Positions 11,388 to 23,242 of a stretch of 64,000 nucleotides of DNA are shown here, one piece after another (position 1 is the first letter of the stretch; each line of letters starts with the position of its first letter). Below the pieces are notes generated by a model. That model ran no database searches. It was given only the letters and a program-made list of their open reading frames with translations, and was not told where the DNA came from. The DNA is from Arbacia lixula (lineage: Eukaryota > Echinodermata > Echinoidea > Arbacioida > Arbaciidae). A program made the position numbers and the translations under genes. Where the stretch lies: the NCBI GenBank assembly GCA_963669155.1, contig OZ022581.1, forward strand, positions 7,851,167 through 7,915,166, read 5' to 3'.

Positions 11388-12159
11388 TTCCAATTACTAG
11401 TTTCTTCCAATCACTGGATTTTTTTTGGCTTGTTTTTTTTTTCAACTCTCGGCAAAGCATGAGGGTGAGTGCGCATTATACTTCTAAATGTGCTATTGGT
11501 CGAAGGCCTATATTTTAGGGAAGAACTCGTTATTCCGAAGATTTGTTATTTCCGAATGTTGCGCTACAAATGCTCGAATTACCGAGCCCCTTTTCGTTTT
11601 CGGATGTGTTTCGAAATTACGAACATTCGAAATAACGAACCTTCGGAATAAACGAACCTCCGGAATATCGAGCTGTAATCATATATTTTAATGGTATACG
11701 TTTTAGTCAATTTTACGGGCTGGGCCTGTAATTAGTGATATGCTGTTGTTTGATTTTGATTCGCATCATCCAAGCTTATTGTTAGATAACGATAGACAAG
11801 AAATTAAAGTTAATTTCAAAAAGAAAAACAAAAACAAGGGTGGAGGAGGAAATGTTACAGGTTGCCTCATATAGAGAGATAGAGGGAAAACAACTAATCA
11901 AAACAAATTTTTAAAAAAAATCGAAAGATTACGCAATGGTTGCCAGGCGTTCAGGTGTCGTGATTTAGGGGCCAAATCAATGACCTTTTACCGACTACCA
12001 TATTAGTGCCCTTCTGATATGGCGATTGGTCCAAAGTATGTCTCTTCGTAAACTCCTAGAACTCTAGCCGAGGCCCTGACGATTTAGGGGAGGAAACAAG
12101 GCTGATCCCAATCACGCGGTGCCAAACCGCAAAAATCCTTGAACCTGTATTAGCGTCAG
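11388..12159. other. Intergenic with a pogo/mariner-like MITE fragment
   Basis: Around 11527-11675 the phrases TTATTCCGAAG, GTTATTTCGAAT and CGATATTCCGGAGGTTCGTT occur in both orientations and end with TACAGCTCGATATTCC (reverse strand), typical of TA-inserting Tc1/mariner-pogo MITEs. The left end is not defined. The rest shows no gene. Confidence 0.45.
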
Positions 12160-12230
12160 ACGAGATTCGAACCCGTGCGAGGAGCACGAGTGTGAGCTTA
12201 CTGCCGGCGTATTAGACATCTCGGCCATAA
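12160..12230 (-). pseudogene. tRNA-like (Ser/Leu-type) insert with short direct repeats
   Basis: The minus strand carries an A-box-like TGGCCGAGATGTCTAA and a B-box-like GGGTTCGAATCT. The T arm pairs (ACGGG/CTCGT around TTCGAAT). The acceptor-stem halves do not pair. Instead TAGCGTCAG occurs as a direct repeat on both sides (12151-12159, 12231-12239), as expected of a retroposed tRNA fragment or tRNA-derived SINE. Not a functional tRNA. Confidence 0.55.
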
Positions 12231-12640
12231 TAGCGTCAGTGCTCAACCGGGAGAATTTAGCCGCTACATGGTGTTTATGTTTATGTTTATGTTTGCATCC
12301 CTCCACGATGAACGTTTTAGCGACCCTAAGCTGTGAATGTATCGTGCCCGAAATTGTTCATACACTAATGAGCATGGTCTTTTGTTATGCGGACATTTCA
12401 AAAAGACCCTTTGAAATTTTGTCCGCATAACAAAAGATCGTGTCCGTAGTGTCAGTAATACACACAGACCCTCGGTACACACAGAGTCATGACCGTATGT
12501 ATTCAGAAGTACATGCTAAGTTTAATATGTAGCTTAATATATTATCGCTGGTTTAACGTTGTCTCAATTGTACGACGATATACGGTGGATGTTAGTGTTG
12601 CATATATTATGCAATCGTACAGGGCTTTAGAATAAGCAGT
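12231..12640. other. Intergenic with a GTTTAT microsatellite
   Basis: Four GTTTAT units lie at about 12271-12294. A short inverted pair GCGGACATTTCAAA/TTTGAAATTTTGTCCGC lies at 12389-12427. No coding signal. Confidence 0.45.
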
Positions 12641-13240
12641 TTTCGCAATGTATTCATAACTTCATCCCTATGACGCTAAGATGTTCGCCTGTATCTGGTG
12701 CTTCAGTTTGAATTGGTTGAATGCATATTAGTTGATGCTACTCATTAACTTTCCCGCTATCCACCACCTTAAGAGTCGTTTCGCACGCCTTTTTCAATTA
12801 AGTAAACTGGTCATGTGTGACTTTCTGTGCAACGGGTTTGAACCTTCATGCTGTATGCCGTTGAGCTTGTTCCATATATTCTACCACTCTTCTTGCAGGA
12901 TCGAGAAGATCTTTGTAATTATGAGTTTTAAGCGGTCTCGAACTAAACACCTAAGCTTGCTTTTGCTGCACTTGTCTGGTAACATTAACATCAACCCTGG
13001 CCTTGCCAATTACCTATTTCCGTTATGTATTCACAACTTTCCCTCTTTATACTGCCTTGTAACGCGTAAATACATTCACCTATATTCATGGTGTTTCGTG
13101 ATTATGTTTCAATGGATGGGACGCTATCTTAATCTATTGGTTTTTGCTACTCGGACAAACCTCGAACAAGCTTTGAGGTTACCATTAGAAACGTATTGTT
13201 TGAGCGACGAAAATAACATTTCATTACATGAAAATGGTCT
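12641..13240. repeat. Two decayed fragments of the TTAA-flanked MITE family
   Basis: Segments about 12641-12743 and 13015-13230 each contain the family phrases (ATGTATTCA.AACTTTCCC, GTAACGCGTAAATACATTCACCT, TTGCTACTCGGACAAACCTCG, AACGTATTGTTTGAGC). The open frame running through them (12732-13283) follows the repeat and is not considered a gene. Confidence 0.6.
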
Positions 13241-13349
13241 CTTAGTGTGGGGATGTGCATTCATTAAGAAAATGGTCTATTAAAGAATTAACCTATTATG
13301 AATGGACTTTCCTTTGGTCTATGATGACACAAGCCTCATCAAACTACCA

Positions 13350-14168
13350 GATTTTCAGGTGTTTTAAACAATACGCTGTATTTCTAAATTCTGATTAGGC
13401 AATGCCTTTCTCTGAATAACCAAATAACATCTGTTTTGAGAAATATGTCAACCGTGCAGTCTTCGCTGGGAGTGCATAGCTGATCTTGATTCCCTTTGAT
13501 GCACACACTGTGAGCAGAGAGGTGTAAGGAATGGAGTCAGCACGAAGTGTAATTTATTCCGACAGCAGTCGCGTGCATTGATATCACAATGGAATATTTG
13601 ACGCGTTTGGCTTTTTGATCGAGGGAGATCCGCCGCCAAACAAGCATGAAAACTGTAGGATGCATTTTGAGGAATATATATTCTGTATGCGCAGAAGATT
13701 TCAGAACCACTTCATGAACTGAAGTGCATGTGCAGTAGTATTACATGTTATAAAGATACGATTGTGTGAATTTCAGATTGTATTGTTTCTTCGTTTTTGT
13801 GATAAAAGGAGAATACTGTAGAAAACATACCAGAGAAATGCCTCCATATCGCACATTTCCGAATCATATTTCCTTAAAAATATCTTGTAAATCGTTTATT
13901 GAATGTTTCATCTTTCATGGAAACAACCTCAATTTCGTGTGCGGAGGTGTCCGAAAAAGTAACAGATCAAATTCTTTCTACAATTTTTTCAAAATTTCCC
14001 TTCGCTCACCCCAAAACTAATTCACAGTGCGTGATAAAAGATCAGCTACGAGCTCCCAGCGAAGGCTGAACGGTTGACGTACTTCTCAAAACAGATTTTC
14101 TTTTGTTATTCAGAGAAGGCACTACCTAATTAGAAATACAGCTAATTGTTTAAAACACCTGAATGTCT
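13350..14168. repeat. Foldback element A with ~135-bp inverted arms
   Basis: Arms 13350-13486 and 14039-14168 are inverted copies (TTCAGGTGTTTTAAACAAT, CTCTGAATAAC, AAATCTGTTTTGAGAA and TTCGCTGGGAG recur). Its right arm lies between the arms of a second foldback at 13866-14612. Confidence 0.7.
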
Positions 14169-14612
14169 TGAATTTTTATGAGGCGGCGGACCTCATAGAT
14201 CAAAGCAAGTCTATCCGAGCACAGTCCATCCATGATAGGTCCATGCTGTGAGTAATCCATTTTCGTAACGTACTCACAATCCCCCCCCCCCCCCCCCCTT
14301 ACTGTCTGATGACGGTTATTACATTTACATGTATTTCGTAATTCAGTTTCAATAGAGGGAACGCACTCTGAATCTAATTAGTCTTTGCTACGCGGACAAA
14401 CCTCGGACAAGCTTTGGGGTTTGAACGACGTGAATGAAATATGATTATAATAAAAATGATCTGTTAGTTTGGGGATGAGCGAAGGGAAATTTTGATGAAA
14501 TTGTAAAAAGAATTCGGTCCGTAACTTTTTCGGACACCTCCGGACACAAAATTGAGGTTAAATGGAGATGAAACACTTAATAAACGATTTACAATATAAT
14601 TGTAAGGAAACC
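13866..14612. repeat. Foldback element B with ~145-bp inverted arms
   Basis: Arms 13866-14012 and 14468-14612 are inverted copies (AAATCGTTTATT, GGAGGTGTCCGAAAAAGT, AAAATTTCCCTTCGCTCA). Between them sit the right arm of foldback A and, at about 14255-14450, another TTAA-family MITE fragment with a C17 tract. The coding-looking frame at 13766-14020 follows the left arm and is discounted. Confidence 0.7.
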
Positions 14613-14759
14613 TTATTATTTTAAGGACATATATAGGGCTATTTTATCTAAGAATGTGTCGACTTATGACAATCAACGTTTGCTTCATTTCATTTGATAC
14701 TTATCGAATACATGTAATCACTTTTCCTGTTGATCTGTTACAAAAATGTTTTAGTTTAA

Positions 14760-15289
14760 AGGGTTACTAAATTAGAAAAATAAGTTCCCACTGATCTATG
14801 TAAAATCGTTTGGCGCAATAAAGACTCATTTTGACGAAAATTTGAAGAAAAAAAACCGCACGTCTCCATTGACGTCAGAGATGTCAAAATGCCATAAATT
14901 CCATAAATACACATATTTTATTCACGCCGTTCAAACAATACATTACCAAACAAAGCTTGTCCGAGGTTTTTCCGAGTATCACAACTAATAGATTCAAAGT
15001 GCATTCCATTCATTAAATCTGAATGACAAGATGCAGGTGAATGCAATAACGCGTTACTACGCAGTTAGGGGGAAAGTTGTGAATACATTACGAAAATGGT
15101 CTATTGTTGACTTCCGTACAATCTATGGCATTTTGACTTCTCTGACGTCACTGGAGGCGTGCGTGTTTTTTTTTTCAAATTTTTGTCAAACTGAGACTTT
15201 TTTGCGGCAAATGTGAAATTTGTTTTTAGTGGATAGTTTCACATAGATAAGTGGGAACTTCTAACTTTTTTTTCTAATTTAGTAGCCCT
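14760..15289 (-). mobile_element. Complete MITE, TTAA target duplication (T2/Kolobok-like)
   Basis: Starts AGGGTTACTAAATTAG and ends with its near-perfect inverse; TTAA flanks both sides (14756-14759, 15290-15293). The inverted arms are about 150 bp and the middle carries the family's unique core, here in the opposite orientation to the copy at 53073. A TTAA duplication followed by AGGG is the pattern of T2-type (Kolobok) MITEs; piggyBac also uses TTAA, so the superfamily is tentative. Confidence 0.82.
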
Positions 15290-15428
15290 TTAACTTGCTC
15301 CCGTGTCTTCATTTCTGCATCAATTGCCCGGGATCAATATTGTGACCAAACTTGGTACAAATAGTCCTTGAGTAATACCACATGTAGAGTCCATATGTAT
15401 TATTTTCCTGTTGGTCTTTTACAAAAAT

Positions 15429-15993
15429 GTTAAAGGCCCCATTTGGCTCACCTGGGACCCATCTATATTTTGGGAGCCATATGGGCCAAATGGGCAAAAA
15501 GAAATAATAAAATGGAGGGATGATATTTCACATTACTAATCATACTTGCATATGCTACATACGACCACGTACCCTTTCCTATCTTCCCCTATCCTTTCCT
15601 ATCCTACTCGATCCTATCTTCTCCTATCCTTTCCTATCCTACTCGATCCTATCGTATTCCTCAGTACACTCACTTTCATATATATAGTACTACGGAAATT
15701 AAGTGTAATTAAAGATGAACATTTTGTTGTAATTATTGTTGTCTGGACTCAATAAGTGGCATTTTTTTTTAAAAAATAAAATTGTTATTGGAATGTATGC
15801 TGAAATAGTCCTTTTATCTAGTTACATGCCGGTAATCTATTCAAATGTACAAAAATATGACAAAAGTCAATAGGCCTAATGCATGCATTAATTTTCATGG
15901 GCATCTCAGTTATCATGTAGTTTCAAGGTGGGAAAAACCCATGTGGGCCCCATGTGGGTTTTATATGGCTCAGTCGACACAGAAATAAGACCA
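15429..15993 (+). repeat. Truncated second copy of the CCCATATGGG MITE
   Basis: Colinear with about 10670-11226 of the copy at 10594, including the CCTATCCTACTCGATCCTAT tract (expanded here), ACACTCACTTTCATATATAT and TATGGCTCAGTCGACACAG. Both terminal repeats are missing. Confidence 0.75.
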
Positions 15994-16029
15994 TCACTCG
16001 ATCAGTGATAGATAACTCTGAATGAAACA

Positions 16030-16353
16030 AGAGCCCTTTATACACAGAGCTAGGCCAACTCGGTTCGAGATTTTTTTTTTCAAAAGAGGCAACATGGCGC
16101 ATATTCTTTTTTTCTTAACTGCTTGCCCAACAAAGCAATACGTACGCGCCATGTTGCTATGTATTGAAACCGAGTTGGCCAGACTCTCTGTAAAAAGGGC
16201 TCTAGACGGGAGCAGAGCCATCTATAAACAGAGTTTGGCCAACTATATAGGTAACAACATGGTGCGTGTTGCTTTGTTGGGCAAGCGAATAGCAAAAGAA
16301 TATGTTGTCACCGAATAAAACCGAGTTGGCCAAACTCTGTTTATAGATGGCTC
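16030..16353. repeat. Two adjacent foldbacks with GAGTTGGCC arms
   Basis: 16030-16203 runs from AGAGCCCTTTATACACAGAG to its inverse and 16215-16353 from GAGCCATCTATAAACAGAGT to its exact inverse. Both contain TTGCTTTGTTGGGCAAGC-like cores and CGAGTTGGCC. The second has almost perfect ~28-bp arms, so it is the younger. Confidence 0.75.
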
Positions 16354-19085
16354 CGGACGGGAATATAGTATGTCTCTGAAGGGAGACGGAAAATGCGCCC
16401 CCTTCATTTTAAATAGTCATTTGACAGTCATATTTCTCATGTGTTCAAGTCTGCATGCATACATAGACTCAAATCAGTGACTTTCTCAAAAATGACTGAT
16501 TTGATTTCTCATGTTTTCAAGTTATTTACAATTGACACTATCATCATCCGGATGAGCACTGCAGCGTCTTCGTAAAAGTCAAGATTTACAGTGTTATATT
16601 AATTATTAAATTTACAGTGTTATATTAATTATTAAATAGTAAATCATATGTATGGATATAACAGATACATGTATATGCAGTAGACAAAGAAATGTGGACT
16701 ATACAAACTTTTAAAAAAATCTTAGCTACATGTTATGGGGATTAAGACAGACTATGTCCCAATCCCATCCTTGCTCCTCCTCTAAGAAGCCTGAGGAGCT
16801 ATGACGTCATTAGGGCATAGTCTGTGTTACCCGGTACATAGTTGTTAACAGACTGGGTTGTGTCCATGCACCTCACAGCCTAGTACCTAGGCTTATCACT
16901 GGTCTGATAAATGGGCAAGAGGTCACATTTTTTTAACTACACAGTCTACAGGCATAGTGTCAATTCAGTCACTTTCTCAAAATGTATGCCTATAAGATTA
17001 ATTTATCACTGGTGTTAAGATCACAAATTTTTGAGTGATGATAATAATAATTGTGGTAGAAATTTTTAAAATTGCCTAACAATTATCAAGATTCCATTAA
17101 TGATAACACAGCCATTTCAATTAATAGTTTGAGGTAAAAAAAAAAACAACAACAGCAAGAGCAGGAGAGAAAGAGAAAGGGAATCAAAAAGTATGGAAAA
17201 TGTAACTAAAGAGCATAAAGTAAGGTGAGGAGAAAGGAAAGAGATGTACAATGTTTGCAAATTTATATGATTTTTATCTTTCCTCCATGGTTTCAGCTGG
17301 CAAACCTTCAAGATCTGGATCTGCCCTTTGGGGGTTGGCATGAGAGCTCACCTGAGATAGGGGGAGCACATTTAGCAGTGTTCCTGGTTTAGGGGGGTCT
17401 CCACTTAAGGCAGGAAAAGCCTGCGAAAAACACGCGAAAGGGGGGTTCAGAAATGTTGGCAGCCCTGAGATAGGGGGAGGAGGGGGGGGGGGGTGATTTC
17501 AAAGGGAGGGAACTAGCATAGGCATAGCCTAAATAACACTGAGTGGGGGGGGGGGGCGGCGGGACTTCGATACAGGTGTAGCCACAAATAACACAATGAA
17601 ATAATTGAAATGTGAAATTTTAAGATTTTTAGTTTTAATTTTTCTTTCCACTGAGCAATTTTAATCACCTGACATATGTTCACACTACAGGGTGCAACTG
17701 TGAAATTTCAACACTTTTGTCTGTATCAATTTTATAAAGCCACAGAATTTATAGATACTGTGGCATCTTCAGTTACAACTTCGTTCAATTTTGGTGAGCA
17801 CATCAGTACCCTAAATAACATTTTCTTTTTTGTACAAAAAAAAAGTCATTCGCCCCCTTCTAATTTTTAAATAAAAATTGTGGTCTGGAGGGGGTGTTCG
17901 CACCCTCCGCCCCTGGTGACGGCCATGCGGTACCTCGCCTCCGTCGACTTCGGGAAACTCCAGGCATGCCAGGCCGAGGGAGATTATTGCTGACCGAAGC
18001 GCTCAGCAACGGATATTATGATATCTTTTTAATATAATATGGTCAGGCCATTTCCCGACATATGGAGCGACTAATCCTTTTCATTTTTTTTTTCGGGGAA
18101 GGGCATGTGCAAGACATTTTTTTTGAATTGCGTTAAACACATTTGTTATCCAAAAATATTGTAGGTCAAATGCGTCATCGAACGAGGGTTTTTTTTTATG
18201 CAGCACCCACCTTGAAGCAAAAGTATCATTGTCATTATTTATGTAATGCATTTTTTTAAATGAACTTGCCACGTATTTAACTCAATTCTTTGGTATTTTG
18301 TGTTTGTGTTGCTGTTTGTGTTGCTCTAGATTATTTTCTTTTAATTTGCTTTATATCATTGGGTTGAAATGTCACGCTCCGTTATGTAGTTCTTTGACGT
18401 TAAAATTTGCGCCCCTTCCTAGTAAAAAGAATTTGAGGATGAGAAAATACTAGCAAGCAATGTTAATGCATTTCAAATACAGTTTGATGGGGTTACCGTG
18501 CAAAATCTTCTAAAGCTCGAGAGCTTTGATCTTCACGTAATAAATTCTTCCAACATCTCCGAATTTTGTGCCTCTGTAATGAAATTCTGAACAGCTTCTT
18601 TTTTGAACATTCATAGTTGAAAATAATTATAATAAATTGGTGTTGCTTTTCTTGCATGTTCTTCTTGCCTCTTTCTGCATTTTCCGCCCCCCTGAAGTGT
18701 AGGGCCTGTAATACAATGTTTGCAAAGATTCAATGTTTTCAGCGGCCTTGCACTGTCTCTCTTCTGTATTCGTTCACTGTTTTTCTCATGTTTAGAAATG
18801 AGTACTACATAAAAGAGTTTATCAATGTAGAAACTAACTTTTCTATCATGCAATTTTGTTGGTCAACTAGCAATTATCCATTTTGATGTGGTCATATTGG
18901 CATTATTTTGGAAAAATGAAAGAAAAATAATGATGATAATAAATCAATGAATAACCAACCAAAACGAAAAAAAAAACAGAATAAAAAATAGTTTGGTCCC
19001 TCGTTATAGTACAATAACATAAATAACTGTGCACTATAAGGGCAGTTTCCTTGTTTGCCACTTTGTTGGTGAGCTTATCATTTTG

Positions 19086-19086
<1 letters not shown>
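16354..19086. other. Intergenic; small repeats only
   Basis: A 27-bp tandem duplication (TTACAGTGTTATATTAATTA core) lies at about 16585-16641. G tracts near 17478-17490 and 17543-17555 flank a repeat-like stretch. Candidate frames are short and lack codon structure; no gene is supported. Confidence 0.4.
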
Positions 19087-19142
<56 letters not shown>

Positions 19143-19171
19143 GTTATTATTACTATTATTATCATTATTTC
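19087..19171. repeat. (ATT)n microsatellite
   Basis: About 25 ATT units with a few substitutions, followed by a G12-14 tract at 19187-19202. Confidence 0.92.
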
Positions 19172-19274
19172 TTTTCTTTTTTGGGGTGAGGGGGGGGGGG
19201 GGTGGTTGTTTGAATCAATATGCCGTACCAAAATCTAACTATGTATAATTACAGGCCTAATGATAGTACAGGTA

Positions 19275-20325
19275 GTAGTACTTTAATTCAATATTTGATG
19301 TCTTAAAAGATAAAATGACTAACGTATGGACACAATCAATATTCAGTGCAAACTGCTAATAGAACTCGATACACACCTCAGTCAAAACTACTTGGCCAGA
19401 TTGATTTAAAGACAGCCAGTCCCTTTTTCAGATCACCACAAAACCATCGAAACATTGGCAAAACATATAGATAAGTGTTAGCAAGCTCTATTCACAATTT
19501 GAAACTGATACGTAGTGTAAAATTCAAATAATGCACGTAAACAACGTCTGGTTAATAGTCTTTACCTCAGGCTCATAGCAGTTTGTGTTGAAATATCTGC
19601 TTTATTGATAAATCTGTTTATTAAATTATAAAACGCATTATGAAAAAAAATGTTCTCTGGAAGGAATCATCTCCAAAAATTGGTAGTTACTCATAAAATT
19701 AGGATTTCACACACGCATAATAACCACATAGATACTGTAACAAATACTAATACTTTTTTCGTAGTACGAAAAAAGTCGGTTTGAAATTTAACGGCTGAAT
19801 TTTTTTACATATACAGAAAGCTTCAACATGCTATATTCTTAGAAATGGTCTTGAATCACACTTTCTTCAATTTACGATCGTGATAGACGATTTCAAATTT
19901 TAAGCTTGCAAAAGGGACGGACAATCTTTAAGCATATTATGCACATTCAATTTTGTTGGCTTATTTACATTATGTGCAAAATCCTACATTAAATGAAACT
20001 TCTACTATTTCTATAAACTTCTATAAACAGATAAATTAAAATTAGTGCAAGATTTCAAATTGTACTTCATATCTTGGGATGAAATGAATAAAGAAATGTA
20101 AATGAAAAAAAAAATCTTATGCAAGATGAAGTCATTTCCTTTTTTTATAAATGATTTATTAATACTAAGCTTCGGAAAATTTATTTTTTCATTAACATGT
20201 TATAATGTAATTGATGTCTTAAAATACAAAATGATTAACGTATGTCCACAATCAATATTCAGTGCAAACTGCCAATAAAAATCCACATGCTCAAAACTAC
20301 TTGGCATTGTTGAGATATATCAATG
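19275..20325. repeat. Direct repeat pair of ~125 bp, about 0.92 kb apart
   Basis: About 19275-19410 and 20200-20325 share TTGATGTCTTAAAA, TAACGTATG and the near-exact run ACACAATCAATATTCAGTGC, followed by AAAACTACTTGGC. The 0.8 kb between them is AT-rich and non-coding. They could be ends of a decayed element or two copies of a short repeat. Confidence 0.6.
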
Positions 20326-20972
20326 CCACAAAAAATAGAACCATGGAATAAAAATAAATAAATAATAACAAAGAAAGAAAATTCGGAAGAAATTAAGAGG
20401 TGATCTGCCATTCATGGCAGACCACCTAAAATAAATCTGAGGAATAGATAACGTAACGTACAAAAATCTGGTCATCTGACGCGGTGAGAATATTTGACAA
20501 TACCGTACGCGGTTGAATACGTGCCTAAAATCAACCAGCAACAACAACAACAACGATTTGGTGATCCCTGGCCTTATCCACACGACGCCATTTACTGCGC
20601 CATTACCACATCACCATCAGGCATCAACACGCACTGATGACAACGCTGAGCTGAGGAAAGTGAGTTAATCCACCTTTCTTGTACGATTTGGGAGCGTAAT
20701 GTATTTAAGTGCACGTTACTTCGGTGTGATCTTAACGTAATTTCTTTTCTCGATATTGCCAAGACCCACTGTTTTACGGTAATTGCGTGGCGGTTCTGGT
20801 ATTTGGTGGCGAAGAGCGAGGGAGTGCACTAGGCCAGGCTAGGCGGCGCGACAGGGCAGGGGAAAACATAGTGCCTTTCGTGGCGTGCCTTGACCACCGC
20901 TACAGTAATTCCATTGCATTGTTGGGTTAGGGCAAATATTGTGACATACCAGAACTTAAGAAACTAATATTG
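20326..20972. other. Intergenic, no gene recognised
   Basis: Contains AT-rich and CpG-containing stretches but no supported coding region. Confidence 0.35.
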
Positions 20973-21143
20973 ATTTCAGGGGAGAAAATAGCGCAAATAG
21001 TTAATTGAACTTTTGCACTGATAACCCTGCAGTAGCCTTGTCAACTCTGTCTTGTATCTACAAGACAGAGTTGTCAGACAAGTACTGCAGGGTTATCAGT
21101 GCAAAAGTTCAATTAACTATTTGCGCTATTTTCTCCCCTGAAA
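20973..21143. repeat. Near-perfect palindrome with ~84-bp arms
   Basis: Arms 20973-21056 and 21059-21143 are inverted copies separated by two bases (CTTGTA TC TACAAG at the centre). They differ only by a small patch (AGCCTTG versus ACTTGTCTGA). The arms begin ATTTCAGGGGAGAAAATAGC. The very high identity implies recent origin or gene conversion. It may be a MITE or a transcribed hairpin; no target duplication is obvious. Confidence 0.85.
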
Positions 21144-21521
21144 TTCTAAACTAGTTACAATGTTAGGGACGCCCACAAAATATTAAAACAACTTCAAAAT
21201 ACAAATGCTCATCATATATGCTTGTTTGCACTATTGATAATCCATCATTAATTTTGGCAAAATATCAAGAAAAGTATTTATTTAAACAAGATTTTAGCAT
21301 TGTCTCCGAGTCACAGATAATGCCGTTACACTGTACACAAGGAAAGAGTTCCATATGCACCCCCCCATATTTTTTTTTTTGGAATAGCCTACTGTCTAAA
21401 AGAGGGCGATTCTTTTGATGGGGGATGAGTAAAAAATGGGGCGAGGTATTTTTGGGGGGTTAAAAGTGTAAAAGAAATATATATTTTTTTTTTTTAAATA
21501 AAAATTTCATTATTCAGTTCT

Positions 21522-21524
21522 CTC

Positions 21525-21565
<41 letters not shown>

Positions 21566-21567
21566 CT
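21522..21567. repeat. (CT)n microsatellite
   Basis: About 20 CT units with minor interruptions, followed by CTTT and CTCC variants. Confidence 0.88.
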
Positions 21568-21841
21568 CCACCTCTCTCTCCGCTGCTAACAATTCACATA
21601 ATATTCCGATTATACTCACATACGAATCATAAATATTTCCTTACCTTGCAAAAGTCGGCTGGTGAGTGAGCATTGATCCTTGATCGTCGAGTTATCAGTC
21701 CATTAGCTTCTCCACTATACTACGTAGACGAATTGAGAGCTAAAGGTGTTGTAAGCTATTAGGCATTTATTGTATGTATTAATTCTTTAGTGTCGTAGAG
21801 GGCGTTATCATGATCACTCAGACGGTCGGCCTCGGTAAGTA

Positions 21842-22079
21842 AAATGCTTTGGCACATATTTTATGAATTTGAACTCTAAACCTAACCCTGACCCTAACCC
21901 TAAACCTAAACCTAACCCTGACCCTAACCCTAACCCTAACCCTAGTCAATTCCTTAGCCGTTAAATTCGTCCAAAAAAGTGATTTCTAGGTCTGCATTAG
22001 CACCCGTCATTAGCTAGGCCCTAGCCCCGAGCCGTGCCGGCCTAGCCCCGGGAGTCTATGCGGCTAGCTACCCGTGATG
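21842..22079 (+). repeat. Repeat block with telomere-like CCCTAA units (left arm)
   Basis: Contains about eight CCCTAA/CCCTGA units at 21885-21945, then a GC-rich segment ending GCGGCTAGCTACCCGTGA. It is the inverse of 23243-23452. More CCCTAA/CCTAAA units follow at 22083-22120. Confidence 0.75.
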
Positions 22080-23242
22080 TTTAACCCTAAACCTAACCCT
22101 AAAACTAACCCTAAACCTAATTTTTGTCACTTCCCTCTCCTAATTATGCTATATTATGATGATATATATCAAATTATGTAGATCTATATATTTTTTTTTA
22201 ATTTTTATGGGGGGGGGGGGGGGGGTGCATATGGAACTCTTGCCGTACACAAAATTCGTGTATTTGCTAATATTAATTAATGCTCTGCCGGTACTCGCTT
22301 AGCGTATATTCCGGCGGGTTGCTGAATCCACACGGGATCAGCCAGCCTATTGTTACATCAGGCATACATGCATATTGGCAATCGGACTTAACTGCAAGCG
22401 TGCGGTGGGCGCATGCGAACGGCGCAGCACTGCCGATACATGTTCCGATATATACATGTAGTATAGTGCGTGTGCGGGACGCCGTGTCCGCGCAAGCCAC
22501 GCATCACGGTCAGCTATATATAGCGCCGATCCGAGTGGTTTGGGTTTAGCGAGTAACGGGTGGCCGACTGTGGCGGCCGTGCGCGGGTACCCGGAGCTAC
22601 CATAGCATCCTACAAGCCAGGCTTAGAATTGCGCGATGATTGTCGTTGCCCCCTCCGGAATTTCATAAAATTTATCAACACTGCATATTCATAGATCTAA
22701 ACATGGGCTCATAAAACCATTTTGCGGCACAACTGCGCCTTTGTAAAACGTTATAAAACAAAAGCCAAATAGAAACTCAGTATTTACTCTTGACAATATT
22801 CTTGTTTCGAATTGATCCACATAACGGAATATTTCCGTTTTCACCATGATTCACAAAAAAGTGAAATGGATTTTCAAAAAATTACCACAAAATGCTTCGA
22901 TCTCACTCGGTCATCGCAGCTTTTCAAAAACTTTTTGTTGCAAATGAAAGAAGAACTCACAGGGTTGTCGAGCTTAAAATCTCAACCCATTAATTTACTT
23001 CGATAACATTCTACATCGGAAGGCCGCTACCCGAACAGATCACGCATCTCACAAACTGCGCCCACCATTTTGCCATTCCGTTTCGCACTTACGTGCAAAG
23101 CGCCATCTAGTGACACATGGGCGTCCCTTACAATGTCCTTAAAATATTTTATCTTTGGTATTTCGAAAATGATCTGAGGAAGATTTTAACCAATATCAGT
23201 GAGGGCGCTAGCGGCTAGTTCATTAGTGTATCCATGGCAGCC

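Larger units (their letters stand above)
21164..23128. mobile_element. hAT-like candidate with 8-bp direct repeats
   Basis: TACAATGT flanks both ends (21156-21163 and 23129-23136). The ends are TAGGGACGCCCA and, reversed, AGGGACGCCCA, within the range of hAT termini. No transposase is visible in the 1965 bp. One arm of the TTAGGG-containing inverted pair lies inside and the other outside the right end, which needs explaining, so the call is a candidate only. Confidence 0.5.

Noticed and set aside
12732..13283. 183-codon open frame with hydrophobic stretches
   Set aside because: It runs through two fragments of a MITE family whose other copies do not keep the frame.
13766..14020. 84-codon frame
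   Set aside because: Mostly the left arm of a foldback element; the inverted arm at 14468-14612 shows the sequence is a repeat.
21880..22120. Telomere at this position
   Set aside because: The CCCTAA units are few, imperfect and interrupted, an inverted block lies 1.2 kb away, and ordinary sequence continues on both sides.
22280..22549. 89-codon frame in GC-rich DNA
   Set aside because: Lies within the hAT-like candidate, has a competing antisense frame of similar length and no recognisable motif.
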